64,000 nt of DNA from Pseudodesulfovibrio senegalensis (GCF_008830225.1 NZ_WAIE01000001.1:496001-560000); one strand, 5' to 3'. Numbered from the stretch's first letter, positions 18,181 to 26,640 are shown. A program made the numbers and translations. Notes: a model not told the origin generated them from the letters alone.

Positions 18181-19131
18181 TTAGGGCACTATGTGCGTTC
18201 CGGCGCCATCGTTGATGGCCTTGCCGATGGTTTGGGGGTCGGTGATGATGACTTTTTCGCCGCCCGCGCGGATGAAGTCCAGCGCAGCCTGCACCTTGGG
18301 AGCCATGCTGCCGGGGGCAAAGTGTCCTTGGTCCAGATATGCCTGCATTTCGTCCACGCTCACGGTTCCGAGATTCTTCTGTTCCGGGGTGCCGAAGTTC
18401 AGGGCCACACTCGGAACGGCCGTGGATATGACCAGCAGCGGCGCGCCCAGCTTCGTGGCCAGCAGGCCTGTGGCAAGGTCCTTGTCGATGACCGCGTCCA
18501 CGCCCAGCAGTCCCTGGTCCGTGTCGATGACCGGGATGCCGCCGCCCCCGGCCGTGACCACGTGGAAACCGTCTTTCAGCAGCGTCCGCACCGCCGGGGT
18601 TTCCACGATGTCCACGGGTTTGGGCGATGGTACCACGCGGCGGAATCCACGGCCAGAATCTTCCTTGAGAATCCAGTCCGGGTGCAGCTTCTTGAGCTCG
18701 TCCACTTCCGCGGCCTCGTAGAATTCGCCCACGGGCTTGCTCGGGTCGGCAAAGCCGGGGTCGGCCGGGTCCACCGTGACCTGCGTGACCACGGTGGCGG
18801 TTTGGCCGTCCAGTCCCCGGCGGCGCAGTTCGTTGGCCAGCGCCTGCTGGATCTGGTAGCCGATGGCGCCCTGCGTGTCCGCCACGCAGGATACCAGCGG
18901 GACCATGTGCAGGCCCGCATACTGGCGCGCCAGCTCGGACCGGAGCATGATGAATCCCACCTGCGGTCCGTTGCCGTGGGTGATGACCACCTGATACCCG
19001 GCCGCGATGAGTTCCGCTATGTGGCGGACCGTTTCGGTGACCGCTTCATACTGGTCCTCCACGGACTTGCGGCTGGGGTCGCGTATCAGGGAGTTGCCGC
19101 CCATGGCGACCACTGCGAGTTTGCGGGCCAT
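18181..19131 (-). CDS. arcC: Carbamate kinase (ArcC/YqeA)
   Basis: Makes ATP from carbamoyl phosphate and ADP, releasing carbamate that decays to ammonia and CO2; the energy-yielding step of this operon. It has 316 residues, family length. Seen: the N-terminal VAMGGNSL loop, THGNGPQVG, VTQVTVDPADP, and AGGGGIPV with the conserved DKD segment (VIDKDLATGLLA). Flanked by ygeW and ygeY with 18-base gaps on both sides. E. coli YqeA is the corresponding protein of its purine cluster. Expected to be cytoplasmic. Confidence 0.95.
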   Translation of the reverse strand: MARKLAVVAMGGNSLIRDPSRKSVEDQYEAVTETVRHIAELIAAGYQVVITHGNGPQVGFIMLRSELARQYAGLHMVPLVSCVADTQGAIGYQIQQALANELRRRGLDGQTATVVTQVTVDPADPGFADPSKPVGEFYEAAEVDELKKLHPDWILKEDSGRGFRRVVPSPKPVDIVETPAVRTLLKDGFHVVTAGGGGIPVIDTDQGLLGVDAVIDKDLATGLLATKLGAPLLVISTAVPSVALNFGTPEQKNLGTVSVDEMQAYLDQGHFAPGSMAPKVQAALDFIRAGGEKVIITDPQTIGKAINDGAGTHIVP

Positions 19132-19149
19132 TGACCAACGCCTCCGGGC

Positions 19150-20358
19150 TTAGTTGTTTTCCACGTACACGGTGGGCAGGGCGGCATATACGGCCGCACA
19201 GCGCACCAGATCGGCTTTCCACGTCTTTTCGTTGGGCGCGTGGGCCTGAGCCTCGGCCCCGGGTCCGAAGCCAACGGTGGGGATGTCGAACATGCCGGTG
19301 ATGGAGACGCCGTTGGTGGAAAATGTCCATTTGTCGATGCGCGGGGCCTTGTCGAACAGGGAACGGTACGATTCGGCCATGGCCTGCACCGCGGGATGGT
19401 CTTCGGCCACTACCCAGGACGGGAAATAGCAGTCCGTGGGATAGACGAGGCCGGTGTAGGCCGGGGTGTCGTAGGTGTACATGGAGACTTCGGCCTTGGC
19501 CTCGCGGGCGGCGGGCAGGTCGCGGATCTGGCTCAGGGCCAGTTCCTTGTCTTCCCCGGCGGTCAGGCGACGGTCGATGGAAATGGAGCAGCCGTCGGCC
19601 ACGGCACAGCGCGAGGGCGAGGTGTAGAAAATTTCGGAAACGGTCAGGGAACCCTTGCCGAGGAACTCGTCGTCCTTGAGGCGGGTATGCAGTTCTTCCA
19701 ACTCGGCCAGTATTTTGCCCATGCGGAAAATGGCGTTGTCGCCGCGTTCCGGTGCCGAGCCGTGGGAGGAAACGCCCTTGACGTCCACGCGGATTTCCAT
19801 GCGGCCGCGCTGGCCGCGATAGATGCCGCCGTCCGTGGGCTCGGTGGAAACCACGAATTCGGGCTTCAGGCCCAGTTCGCGCACGATGTACTGCCAGCAC
19901 AGGCCGTCGCAGTCCTCTTCCTGTACAGAACCGACCATGACCACGGTGTAGTCCTTGTCCAGCCCGAGGTCCTTGATGATCTTGGCCGCGTAGACCATGG
20001 AGGCCATGCCGCCCTCCTGATCGGATGCGCCGCGTCCGCCGATGCATTCGTCGTTTTCGTAGCCTTCGTAGGGATCGAATTCCCAGTTGTCGCGCTGGCC
20101 GATGCCCACGGTGTCCACATGCGCGTCAAAGGCGATGAGCCGTTCGCCCGTGCCGAGGTAGCCGAGGATGTTGCCCATGGGGTCGATCTCGACCTTGTCG
20201 AAGCCGACCGTTTCCATTTCCTGCTTGATGCGCAGCACAACGTCCTTTTCCTGGCAGCTTTCGCTGGGAATGCGGATCATGTCGCGCAGAAACGCGGTCA
20301 TGTCCGGTTCGTATTGTCTGGCAAGTTCGTTGATTTTTTCGAAATCCAGTGCACTCAT
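19150..20358 (-). CDS. ygeY: YgeY-type M20-family metallohydrolase
   Basis: First gene of the purine operon. Zinc-type amidohydrolase/peptidase of the M20 (ArgE/DapE) family, 402 residues. Seen: [10 protein letters not shown] near residues 73-82 (first metal histidine and aspartate), [17 protein letters not shown] with the catalytic glutamate pair, and a dimerisation domain with [19 protein letters not shown]. In E. coli it lies in the ygeWXY group and in gut anaerobes it is part of the urate-degradation cluster, where it probably hydrolyses an amide in the ring-opened intermediate. The partner ygeX (diaminopropionate ammonia-lyase), usually next to it, is absent from this window. Confidence 0.92.
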   Translation of the reverse strand: MSALDFEKINELARQYEPDMTAFLRDMIRIPSESCQEKDVVLRIKQEMETVGFDKVEIDPMGNILGYLGTGERLIAFDAHVDTVGIGQRDNWEFDPYEGYENDECIGGRGASDQEGGMASMVYAAKIIKDLGLDKDYTVVMVGSVQEEDCDGLCWQYIVRELGLKPEFVVSTEPTDGGIYRGQRGRMEIRVDVKGVSSHGSAPERGDNAIFRMGKILAELEELHTRLKDDEFLGKGSLTVSEIFYTSPSRCAVADGCSISIDRRLTAGEDKELALSQIRDLPAAREAKAEVSMYTYDTPAYTGLVYPTDCYFPSWVVAEDHPAVQAMAESYRSLFDKAPRIDKWTFSTNGVSITGMFDIPTVGFGPGAEAQAHAPNEKTWKADLVRCAAVYAALPTVYVENN

Positions 20359-20466
20359 GGCGAAAATCTCCTTGTTCTATTGGCGTGCGGGGAACCGCAT
20401 TGTGTGGTCGCTTGTTGCGGCGGGCGATACCGCCGATGTATATTCGGACCCTAAATAGCAGATATA

Positions 20467-20481
20467 GCAAAGACAAGGCCA
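20467..20481 (-). promoter_or_regulatory. Sigma-54 promoter of the purine operon
   Basis: On the minus strand the sequence reads TGGCCTTGTCTTTGC: GG and GC are 10 bases apart, as in the -24/-12 consensus TGGCAC-N5-TTGC. It lies about 110 bases before the ygeY start. A sigma-54 activator should be needed; none is encoded in the window. Confidence 0.75.
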
Positions 20482-20572
20482 ATATGCGAAATGGGGTGGA
20501 TTTGGTGCTTTGGTATGGCTTAACAGACCGATTTTATAAGGACTTATTTGTTTGTTGCCAAAAGCGTAAGAT

Positions 20573-20602
20573 TATCAAAATGATTATTCTATCATAGTGA
20601 TA
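20573..20602. promoter_or_regulatory. Tandem dyad, likely activator binding site
   Basis: Two copies of TATCA-N3-TGATA type symmetry: TATCAAAATGATT (20573-20585, last base imperfect) and TATCATAGTGATA (20590-20602, perfect), with centres 17 bases apart. They lie about 100 bases upstream of the -24 element, the usual place for an enhancer of a sigma-54 activator. The role is inferred from position only. Confidence 0.5.
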
Positions 20603-20652
20603 ATGTGATTTGCGGTATGAGGGAGGGAACGGCCCTTGCGGACCGGGCTACC

Positions 20653-20692
20653 GCACGGGCGCAACCGTGCGTGTCTCTCTCATTTTGAGAGA
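20653..20692. terminator. Two small hairpins after recN
   Basis: GCACGG/CCGTGC (20653-20670) and TCTCTCA-TTT-TGAGAGA (20676-20692) lie just past the recN stop. Neither has a T-run, so termination is uncertain. The rest of the 378-base gap between ygeY and recN holds the sigma-54 promoter and the tandem dyad; I see no gene in it. Confidence 0.35.
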
Positions 20693-20736
20693 TGGGGTGT
20701 GGTGTGCAAGCGGCAGTGTGATGCGCGGGGGCTGGG

Positions 20737-22350
20737 CTATCTGTCGAGCAGGCTTGCGGCCAGCGCGTCGCCCTGTTGACCGCCGCCGCCCATGCGGGCC
20801 AGTTCCTCGCGTATCTGGTCCTGATCCAGCCTTGTGCAACGGGTGAAGGTCTCGTTGCCTTCCACTTCCTTGACGATGGAAAAATGCCGTTCGGCCCGGC
20901 CCGCAAGCTGGGGCCAGTGGGTGATGAGCAGCATCTGCTGGCGGTCGGCCAGCTCCCGGAGCTTGGCGGCCACGCTGTTCAGGGTCAGGCCGCCGATGCC
21001 CGCGTCCACTTCGTCGAAGATCAGGGTGGGCAGGTGCTCGCCGCCCTGTCCGCGCCGCAGGCTGACCAGTGCCAGCAAAAAGCGCGAAAGCTCGCCGCCC
21101 GAGGCGATCTTGTCCAGCGGCTGCGGGGGCTGGCCCGGGTTGGGAACCCACATGAGCCGGCCCTTGTAGTCCGTGACGCCCGGATGGATCTCCACGGGCC
21201 TGAATTCGTATTCCACGCGCACGTGTTCGGAAAAACCGAGGTCGGTCAACTCGGCCTCGATGTGCAGGCAGAGTTCTCGGGCCGCCTTCTTGCGGGCCTT
21301 GTTCAGGGCGTCCAGCGCTTCGGAAAGGGTGCGGCAGACTTCGGATTCCCGTTTTTGCAGGCGTTTGCGGTCCAGCGAACAGGCATCCAGAAAGGAAAGA
21401 TCGTCGCAGATCTGCTGGAAATGGGCCGCAATGTCCCCGAGTCCGCGCCCGAGCTTGCGCTTGAGCTGGGATATCTTGAACAGGCGGCTTTCGATGTCGT
21501 CCAGCGTCATGTCGCTGTCGTCTTCCTCAATGTCTTCGGGGTCGCGCCGGAGCCGGGATTCCAGCTCGTGCAGGCGCAGGCGGAATTCCTCCACGGCTGC
21601 TCGGTCGTCCTCGAAATCCGGGTAGAGCCGGGCGATGATGTCCATTTCACGCGAGAGCAGGGAGAGCACATCGATGAGATTGGTGTCGCCGTGGATGCAG
21701 TCCAGCGCCTTGCGCAGGCATTCTCCGGCGCGTTCGCGGTCCTTGAGCATGCCCTTGCGCTCTTCCAGCGCGTCTTCTTCGCCCGGGACGGGGTTGACCT
21801 GCTCGATTTCCCGCTTCTGGAATTCGAGGAATTCGCGCTGTTTGGCAATGTCTTCGCATTTTCTGTCGAGAGCCTCGATCTGCTCCAGTACCGAGCGCAG
21901 TTCGGCCATGGCCGCGTCGCGCGCGTCCAGCAGGGAGGAATCCGGCAGGAAGGTATCGAGAATTTCGGACTGAAAGGCCGGGGAGAGCAGCTTTTGCTGG
22001 CCGTGCTGGCTGGTGTGGATGATGAGCTTGGGCCGCAGTTCCTTGACCGCGTCCTGCGAGCTGAGTTTGTCGTTGATGAATACGCGGCTGCGCCCGGTTT
22101 CCGCGGAGAGCTCGCGGCGGATGATGCAGTCGCCTTCCGGCAGCACGAACAGGGCTTCCACAACGGCCTTTTCCGCGCCGGGGCGCACCAGCTTGCGGTC
22201 CATGCGCTGGCCCATGATGAAGTCCACGGCGCGCATGATGAACGATTTCCCTGCCCCGGTCTCGCCGGTCAGGGTGTTCATGCCCGAAGAAAATTCGAGT
22301 TCCGCGTCCTCGATCAGGGCGAGGTTTCGTATCCGCAGCAGTTCCAGCAT
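20737..22350 (-). CDS. recN: DNA repair ATPase RecN
   Basis: SMC-like ATPase used in double-strand break repair. It has 537 residues, normal for RecN. Seen: Walker A GETGAGKS near residues 28-35, a long central coiled coil broken at about 240-260 by an acidic stretch (DIEEDDSD), the signature IASGGELSRF and Walker B TLIFDEVDAGIGG near the C-terminus. The start at 22350 gives the standard MLELLRIRNLALI beginning. It is not part of the purine operon by function; the regulatory region lies between them. Confidence 0.96.
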   Translation of the reverse strand: MLELLRIRNLALIEDAELEFSSGMNTLTGETGAGKSFIMRAVDFIMGQRMDRKLVRPGAEKAVVEALFVLPEGDCIIRRELSAETGRSRVFINDKLSSQDAVKELRPKLIIHTSQHGQQKLLSPAFQSEILDTFLPDSSLLDARDAAMAELRSVLEQIEALDRKCEDIAKQREFLEFQKREIEQVNPVPGEEDALEERKGMLKDRERAGECLRKALDCIHGDTNLIDVLSLLSREMDIIARLYPDFEDDRAAVEEFRLRLHELESRLRRDPEDIEEDDSDMTLDDIESRLFKISQLKRKLGRGLGDIAAHFQQICDDLSFLDACSLDRKRLQKRESEVCRTLSEALDALNKARKKAARELCLHIEAELTDLGFSEHVRVEYEFRPVEIHPGVTDYKGRLMWVPNPGQPPQPLDKIASGGELSRFLLALVSLRRGQGGEHLPTLIFDEVDAGIGGLTLNSVAAKLRELADRQQMLLITHWPQLAGRAERHFSIVKEVEGNETFTRCTRLDQDQIREELARMGGGGQQGDALAASLLDR

Positions 22351-22443
22351 GGTGTGTCCTTGGTGGTCGGAAAAATCGGGCGCGCCCATGCGCGGCCTGA
22401 ATCGTTATACACGAATGAAAGCCCGGGTAAAAGTCCCGTTTGT

Positions 22444-22911
22444 TCAGCCCGCAAGGCGTTTGACCTTGTGGCAGACGATGTCGTCGGGCACGCGGTCCGA
22501 GGCCTCGGTGCGGTGCACGGCAAAGCCCCGCTTGCGGTAGAATTCGCGGGCCTGCGTGTTGCGGCCATAGGTGCACAGGGTCAGGGTGTCGAACCCGCGT
22601 TGCGCGGCCATTTTTTCCGCATGGTCGAGCAGGGCCGAGGCCGCGCCTTTTTTTTGGTGGTCCGGATGGGTCCACAGTTCGGCCACGTAATTATCCGTGA
22701 GCTGCATGACCGCGCCGGGCTGGCCGTCCACCTCGGCGATGAAACATTCGTCCCATTTCTTGCGGGCCAGTTTGCCGATGACGTCGCTTTCCAGCACGCC
22801 CCGCACATAGGATTCGGGCATGAACGTGGCGTAGCTGGCCATGAACGACGCGTGCCAGACCGCTTCCAGAAGCCGGCTGTCCTGTTCCCTGGCCGGGCGG
22901 ACCGTGATCAC
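22444..22911 (-). CDS. GNAT-family N-acetyltransferase
   Basis: Acetyl-CoA-dependent N-acetyltransferase, 155 residues. Seen: the region around VAELWTHPDHQKKGAASALL (acetyl-CoA pyrophosphate loop, Q/RxxGxA form) near the middle and the AREFYRKRGFAVH ending typical of GNAT domains. The start is a GTG at 22911 that overlaps the stop of the upstream permease gene (GTGA), so it is translated with the permeases. Substrate unknown; it could modify an amino acid or peptide taken up by the permeases, but only the overlap suggests that. Confidence 0.85.
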   Translation of the reverse strand: MITVRPAREQDSRLLEAVWHASFMASYATFMPESYVRGVLESDVIGKLARKKWDECFIAEVDGQPGAVMQLTDNYVAELWTHPDHQKKGAASALLDHAEKMAAQRGFDTLTLCTYGRNTQAREFYRKRGFAVHRTEASDRVPDDIVCHKVKRLAG

Positions 22912-23753
22912 TGTTTCAGCCTCGGGTCCAGAATGTCGCGCAGGGATTCGCCCAGCAGGTTGTAGCCCAGCACGGTGAGCAGGATGGCCATGCCCGGAAA
23001 GACCGAGAGCCACCATGCCACGCCCAGCACTTCCTTGCCTTCTGTGAGCATGTTGCCCCAGCTGGCGTCCGGCGGCTGCACGCCCAGCCCCAGAAACGAG
23101 AGGGACGATTCCACGAGTATGGCCCCGGCCACGCCCAGCGTTGCCGAAACCAGCACCGGGGCAACGGCGTTGGGCAGGATGTGGTGGAAGATGATGCGCG
23201 TTGGTCCGGCCCCGGCCGCCAACGCGGCCTGCACGAAATCGCGCTCGCGCAGGCTGAGGGTTTCCGCGCGCACCAGCCGGGCCACGCCCATCCACGAGGT
23301 CAGCCCGATGACGATCATGATGTTGGTCAGGCTCGGCTCCAGAAAGGCGATCACTGCAAGGATCAGGAAAAACGAGGGGAAACAGAGCATCACGTCCACG
23401 CCGCGCATGATGATTTCATCCACCACCCGGCCGAAATAGCCGGACACCAGCCCGAGCACCAGCCCGATGGCCGAGGATATGCCCACGGCCACGAAGCCCA
23501 CCCACAGCGAGACCCGGCCGCCGTAGAGCACGCGGGTGAAGACGTCGCGCCCCAGTGCGTCCGTGCCCATGAGATGCGCGGTGCTGGGCGGCTGGAGCAG
23601 CGCGTCCACGTCCAGCGCGGACGGGGAATAGGGCGTGAGCCACGGGGCGAAGATCGACGCCAGCGAGATGACTCCCACCAGCAGCACCCCGAGGATGAGC
23701 AGGGCGTTGCGCGAAATGAACGAGGGGCGTTTGAATTTCATGATGTTGTTCAC
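22908..23753 (-). CDS. DppC/OppC-type ABC transporter permease
   Basis: Inner-membrane permease of a peptide/nickel-type ABC importer, 281 residues. Seen: one N-terminal membrane segment (ALLILGVLLVGVISLASIF), the OppC extracellular part ending in MGTDALGRDVFTR, five further hydrophobic segments and the ATPase-coupling EAA loop QAALAAGAGPTRIIFHHILP. The start is taken as the GTG at 23753, which has GGAGG six bases before it and overlaps the upstream stop; an ATG at 23741 lacks a ribosome site. Substrate cannot be told: peptide, nickel or another ligand. Confidence 0.9.
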   Translation of the reverse strand: MNNIMKFKRPSFISRNALLILGVLLVGVISLASIFAPWLTPYSPSALDVDALLQPPSTAHLMGTDALGRDVFTRVLYGGRVSLWVGFVAVGISSAIGLVLGLVSGYFGRVVDEIIMRGVDVMLCFPSFFLILAVIAFLEPSLTNIMIVIGLTSWMGVARLVRAETLSLRERDFVQAALAAGAGPTRIIFHHILPNAVAPVLVSATLGVAGAILVESSLSFLGLGVQPPDASWGNMLTEGKEVLGVAWWLSVFPGMAILLTVLGYNLLGESLRDILDPRLKQ

Positions 23754-24748
23754 GACTGCCTCCCGCCGGAAAGCCGGATGCGCGGGTCGGCAAGGCCGTA
23801 GCCCACGTCCGCCAGCAGGTTGCCCAGCAGGGTGAGGATGGCGCCGAGCACGAGGCTGCCCATGATCAGGGGGTAATCGCGGGCCATGACCGCGCCGTAA
23901 AAGAGCTGGCCGAGTCCGGGCAGGGCGAAGATGGATTCTATGATCACCGAGCCGCCGATGAGCGAGGGCACGGAAAGCCCCAGAAGGGTGATGACCGGCA
24001 TGAGCGCGTTGCGCAGCGCGTGGCGGAACAGCACCACCCGGCTGGAAAGTCCCTTGGCCTTGGCTGTCATGATGTAGTCCTGCCGCAGCACTTCCAGCAG
24101 GCTGGAGCGCATGAACCGGGACATGCCCGCCCAGCTGCCCGCCGTGTAGATGAAGATGGGCAGGATCAGGTGTCTGGCGAGGTCCCATGTTTTTTCAAGG
24201 GGCGACATGGACGCGAAATTGAGCGAGGTCAGCCCGGAAATGGGCAGTATGGGCCACTGGATGCCGAGCCAGAGCATGAGCAGCAGGGCCAGCCAGAATC
24301 CGGGCATGGCAAAGCCGATGAACACGATCACCGTGGTGGTGCGGTCGAACCAGCCGCCCCGCCACCATGCGGCGGCCACCCCCAGCGGCACGGCCACCAG
24401 CAGGGTCAGCACCATGCTGGCCACGTTCATGCCGAAGGTCAGGGGCAGGCGTTCCTTGATCTTTTCCCACACCGGGCGGCGGTCGCCGGAAATGGAGTTG
24501 CCGAAGTCGAACTTGACGAGCCGCACCAGCCATTGGCCGTATTGCACGTACAGGGGCTGGTCCAGCCCGTAGAGCTTCTCGAACCGGGCGCGCGCGCCGG
24601 TGTCGGCCTGCGGATTCAGCGTGGTCACGAGGTCCGTGGGCGAGCCCGGGGCCAGATGAATGACCCAGAAGCTGATGACCGTGATGCCCAGAAAGACCAC
24701 GGTCACCCACAAAAACTTGATTGCTATTCGTCGGGCTATTTCCACCAT
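23750..24748 (-). CDS. DppB/OppB-type ABC transporter permease
   Basis: Partner permease of the preceding entry, 332 residues. Seen: an N-terminal membrane helix (FLWVTVVFLGITVISFWVI), the periplasmic APGSPTDLV segment typical of DppB, five more membrane segments and the EAA loop TAKAKGLSSRVVLFRHALRN. The ATG at 24748 is the natural start though its ribosome site is weak; a TTG at 24784 is possible. No substrate-binding protein or ATPase subunit is encoded next to it: the gene before is a tRNA on the other strand and the gene after dppC is an acetyltransferase, so these must lie elsewhere. Confidence 0.9.
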   Translation of the reverse strand: MVEIARRIAIKFLWVTVVFLGITVISFWVIHLAPGSPTDLVTTLNPQADTGARARFEKLYGLDQPLYVQYGQWLVRLVKFDFGNSISGDRRPVWEKIKERLPLTFGMNVASMVLTLLVAVPLGVAAAWWRGGWFDRTTTVIVFIGFAMPGFWLALLLMLWLGIQWPILPISGLTSLNFASMSPLEKTWDLARHLILPIFIYTAGSWAGMSRFMRSSLLEVLRQDYIMTAKAKGLSSRVVLFRHALRNALMPVITLLGLSVPSLIGGSVIIESIFALPGLGQLFYGAVMARDYPLIMGSLVLGAILTLLGNLLADVGYGLADPRIRLSGGRQS

Positions 24749-24821
24749 GTTCGAAGCAATACGCCAACTTGCGGTCCGAATCAATCACGCGCGCCAAATG
24801 GAAACGCCGCGTTTTTTGCTG

Positions 24822-24850
24822 TTGACATCTCTTGCCCCGTTGGATAAATA
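24822..24850 (+). promoter_or_regulatory. Sigma-70-type promoter of tRNA-Ala
   Basis: TTGACA (24822-24827), a 17-base spacer and TAAATA (24845-24850), placed 19 bases before the tRNA. This is the best vegetative promoter in the window. Confidence 0.75.
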
Positions 24851-24868
24851 CCTTCTTCCCAACGCCGT

Positions 24869-24944
<76 letters not shown>

Positions 24945-24955
24945 CCATATTTCTT

Positions 24956-24999
24956 AAAAAAAAGGACCGTTTAGCTTAACAGGCTATGCGGTCCTTTTT
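24956..24999. terminator. Terminator after tRNA-Ala
   Basis: The stem AAAAAGGACCG/CGGTCCTTTTT with a 13-19 base loop, ending in a T-run, lies about a dozen bases past the tRNA. The A-tract before it would let it work in both directions. Confidence 0.8.
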
Positions 25000-25127
25000 C
25001 TTGGTGGTGAACCGGGTGGCCAACCGTTTTGTTGACTAACTGTTTGAGATCAAAGATAAAGTCAATGTGAGGGCTGCTTATGAAGGTGTATGAGGTGGGA
25101 GTGGGGGGTAGCTAGTGCAGATGGAAA

Positions 25128-25745
25128 CTATTTGATGGTGTTCGCTACCTTTTTGAAAATATAGCCACGGACTTGGTCATGTCCTTTTTCCTTCATGTGT
25201 ATTAAATATAAATTACCACTGAGTAACTGAACCGTGTGGCTGTTTAGCAGTCCTTCAATTTTTTGAAGTGAGATTTCGATATTGCTTTTGTAAAAAGAGA
25301 TGTTCTTGTTCTTCCCATACGGATTTTGTGAATGCATCAAAGACCCACATCGTTTATATAATTTGACGAAATCATCTTTAGACAATGCCCTACCATCGTA
25401 TTCCTGCCATTGACTTGCTATTCCAGGTTGGTCGCTTTTTGTCTCTTTTATTGGCTTGGGATAAAAGTCAGGGTTGATATTTTTTAGATCATTTAGAATG
25501 AATTTCGCATTGTAGTGATTCTGAAATTTTGCATGCTGCTTCGAGTATTCCTTTTTATTCGCCACCATTGATCCAAGTGCAATTAGCTCAAGTATTTTTC
25601 TGATTTGTAAATAGATAGATTCAATGTTTGTCATTGGGTATAATGTCGTGGTGGTTCCTTGGAGAAGAGACCTGATGACTTGGTCTCGGCGCTTTATTTC
25701 ACTCATTAAATTACAATAGAGCTTTAAATCATTGCCTTCGCTCAT
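25128..25745 (-). CDS. Hypothetical protein of the tRNA-linked island
   Basis: Not recognised. A 205-residue soluble protein rich in lysine, asparagine and isoleucine, with no signal peptide or membrane helix. Seen: a helical N-terminal part (SEIKRRDQVIRSLL, then YLQIRKILELIALGSM) and a central QWQEYDGRALSKDDFVKLYKR followed by CGSLMHSQNPYG. Codon use is AT-rich, unlike the flanking host genes, which suggests transfer. The start is taken as the second of two ATGs (25745) because a GGG sits just before the first. It could be a passenger or defence-type gene of the lost element; nothing proves this. Confidence 0.6.
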   Translation of the reverse strand: MSEGNDLKLYCNLMSEIKRRDQVIRSLLQGTTTTLYPMTNIESIYLQIRKILELIALGSMVANKKEYSKQHAKFQNHYNAKFILNDLKNINPDFYPKPIKETKSDQPGIASQWQEYDGRALSKDDFVKLYKRCGSLMHSQNPYGKNKNISFYKSNIEISLQKIEGLLNSHTVQLLSGNLYLIHMKEKGHDQVRGYIFKKVANTIK

Positions 25746-25892
25746 AATCATCCCTTTTTGAGAGTTGCCTATTACTTAATCTACATTAATAATTTTTCTG
25801 GTTGGTTACAATGTTACGTGTTGGATTTTTTGGACGCTTGCCTTTGGTACCAATAAATATTATCGTGCTGAGTAAGGTATACGGAGGACAAA

Positions 25893-26123
25893 ATGCAAAA
25901 AAATACCAGCGTTACGCTTGGCCCACATTTCGAAAACTTTATCAGCAACCAAGTCAAGGAAGGGCGTTTCAATTCCGCCAGCGAAGCTATTCGCGCAGGA
26001 TTGCGTCTCCTTGAGGAGCGCGAGGCCAAAGTCAAAGCGCTTCAGCTCGCACTCATCGAAGGCGAGAAGAGCGGCATTGCCGATTACTCCCTCGAAAAGC
26101 TGTCTGCCGAGTTGGACGGCTAG
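25893..26123 (+). CDS. ParD/CC2985-type antitoxin
   Basis: A 76-residue ribbon-helix-helix antitoxin of the ParD family. Seen: [17 protein letters not shown] at the start (the beta-strand and first helix), [19 protein letters not shown] (second helix and linker) and an acidic C-terminal tail that should wrap the toxin. It has a strong ribosome site (GGAGG) and its stop is directly followed by the toxin ATG. Such pairs usually repress their own promoter, which would lie in 25752-25892. It sits in the tRNA-linked island. Confidence 0.88.
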   Translation: MQKNTSVTLGPHFENFISNQVKEGRFNSASEAIRAGLRLLEEREAKVKALQLALIEGEKSGIADYSLEKLSAELDG

Positions 26124-26411
26124 ATGCGATTTCAGCTTACCAACAAGGCGTATGCCGACCTCAAAAGTATAGCTCGTTACACCCAAACGACTTGGGGCGT
26201 TGAGCAGCGTAAGGAATATCTCTTGCGGCTTGACCAATCCCTCCATTTGATCGCGGAGAATGTCGGCATCGGTAGGAATTGCGACTACATCCGAGAAGGG
26301 TACTTCAGTCATCCTGTGGGCAAACATCTCGTCTTTTATCGCGTTGAGGACGAGACAGTGATAATTGTTAGGGTTCTGCATCAAAGCATGGATGTGGAGC
26401 GGCAATTCTAG
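26124..26411 (+). CDS. ParE/RelE-superfamily toxin
   Basis: A 95-residue ParE-type toxin (gyrase-inhibiting in the characterised members). Seen: LTNKAYADLKSIARYTQTTWG at the start, the short helix-rich middle, then the beta-sheet end HLVFYRVEDETVIIVRVLHQ followed by SMDVERQF, which matches ParE closings. It begins right after the antitoxin stop with no spacer, so translation is coupled. No frameshift is seen and the pair looks intact. Confidence 0.88.
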   Translation: MRFQLTNKAYADLKSIARYTQTTWGVEQRKEYLLRLDQSLHLIAENVGIGRNCDYIREGYFSHPVGKHLVFYRVEDETVIIVRVLHQSMDVERQF

Positions 26412-26533
26412 TCCGAATTCTGGTCAACCATCCGGTCAACCAAACGCATTCAATACACCTCCAACACCACTGATTTTCTGTTGACTTCAAAATAATAAGT
26501 CAAAATATTTCAAGTGTTACGCGTCCGTCCTCG

Positions 26534-26581
26534 TGCATGGCATGCAAGAGGTCGCGGGTTCGACCCCCTCCAGCTCCACCA
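26534..26581 (+). repeat. Partial tRNA-Ala copy (attachment-site scar)
   Basis: Forty-eight bases that match tRNA-Ala(GGC) from the anticodon loop to CCA with four differences. The 5' half of a tRNA is missing, so it is not a tRNA gene. It forms the far border of the island that starts at 24945. Confidence 0.8.
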
Positions 26582-26592
26582 CGAATTGTAAA

Positions 26593-26618
26593 GGCTTGGA
26601 AGGTTTTCCTTCCAAGCC
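26593..26618. terminator. Perfect hairpin after the tRNA scar
   Basis: GGCTTGGAAGG-TTTT-CCTTCCAAGCC, an 11-base perfect stem. It stands 11 bases after the tRNA fragment and was probably the terminator of the original tRNA gene. It also lies just past the stop of the minus-strand gene 26641-27066 and could serve that gene. Confidence 0.6.
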
Positions 26619-26640
26619 ATTCGATAAATGCCCGTTACGT

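Larger units (their letters stand above)
24945..26581. mobile_element. Remnant of an element integrated at tRNA-Ala
   Basis: The segment between the tRNA gene and a partial copy of its 3' half (26534-26581). Seen: base composition and codon use much richer in A and T than the flanking genes, one hypothetical gene and a ParDE-like pair. No integrase, excisionase or transposase is present, so only a scar or passenger part remains. The two tRNA ends differ at four places, so the event may be old or the incoming element brought a foreign tRNA end. Confidence 0.55.

Noticed and set aside
26534-26581. A second tRNA-Ala gene
   Set aside because: Only the part from the anticodon loop to CCA is present; D arm and acceptor 5' strand are missing.
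24945-26581. A complete integrative element or prophage
   Set aside because: No integrase, relaxase or phage gene.
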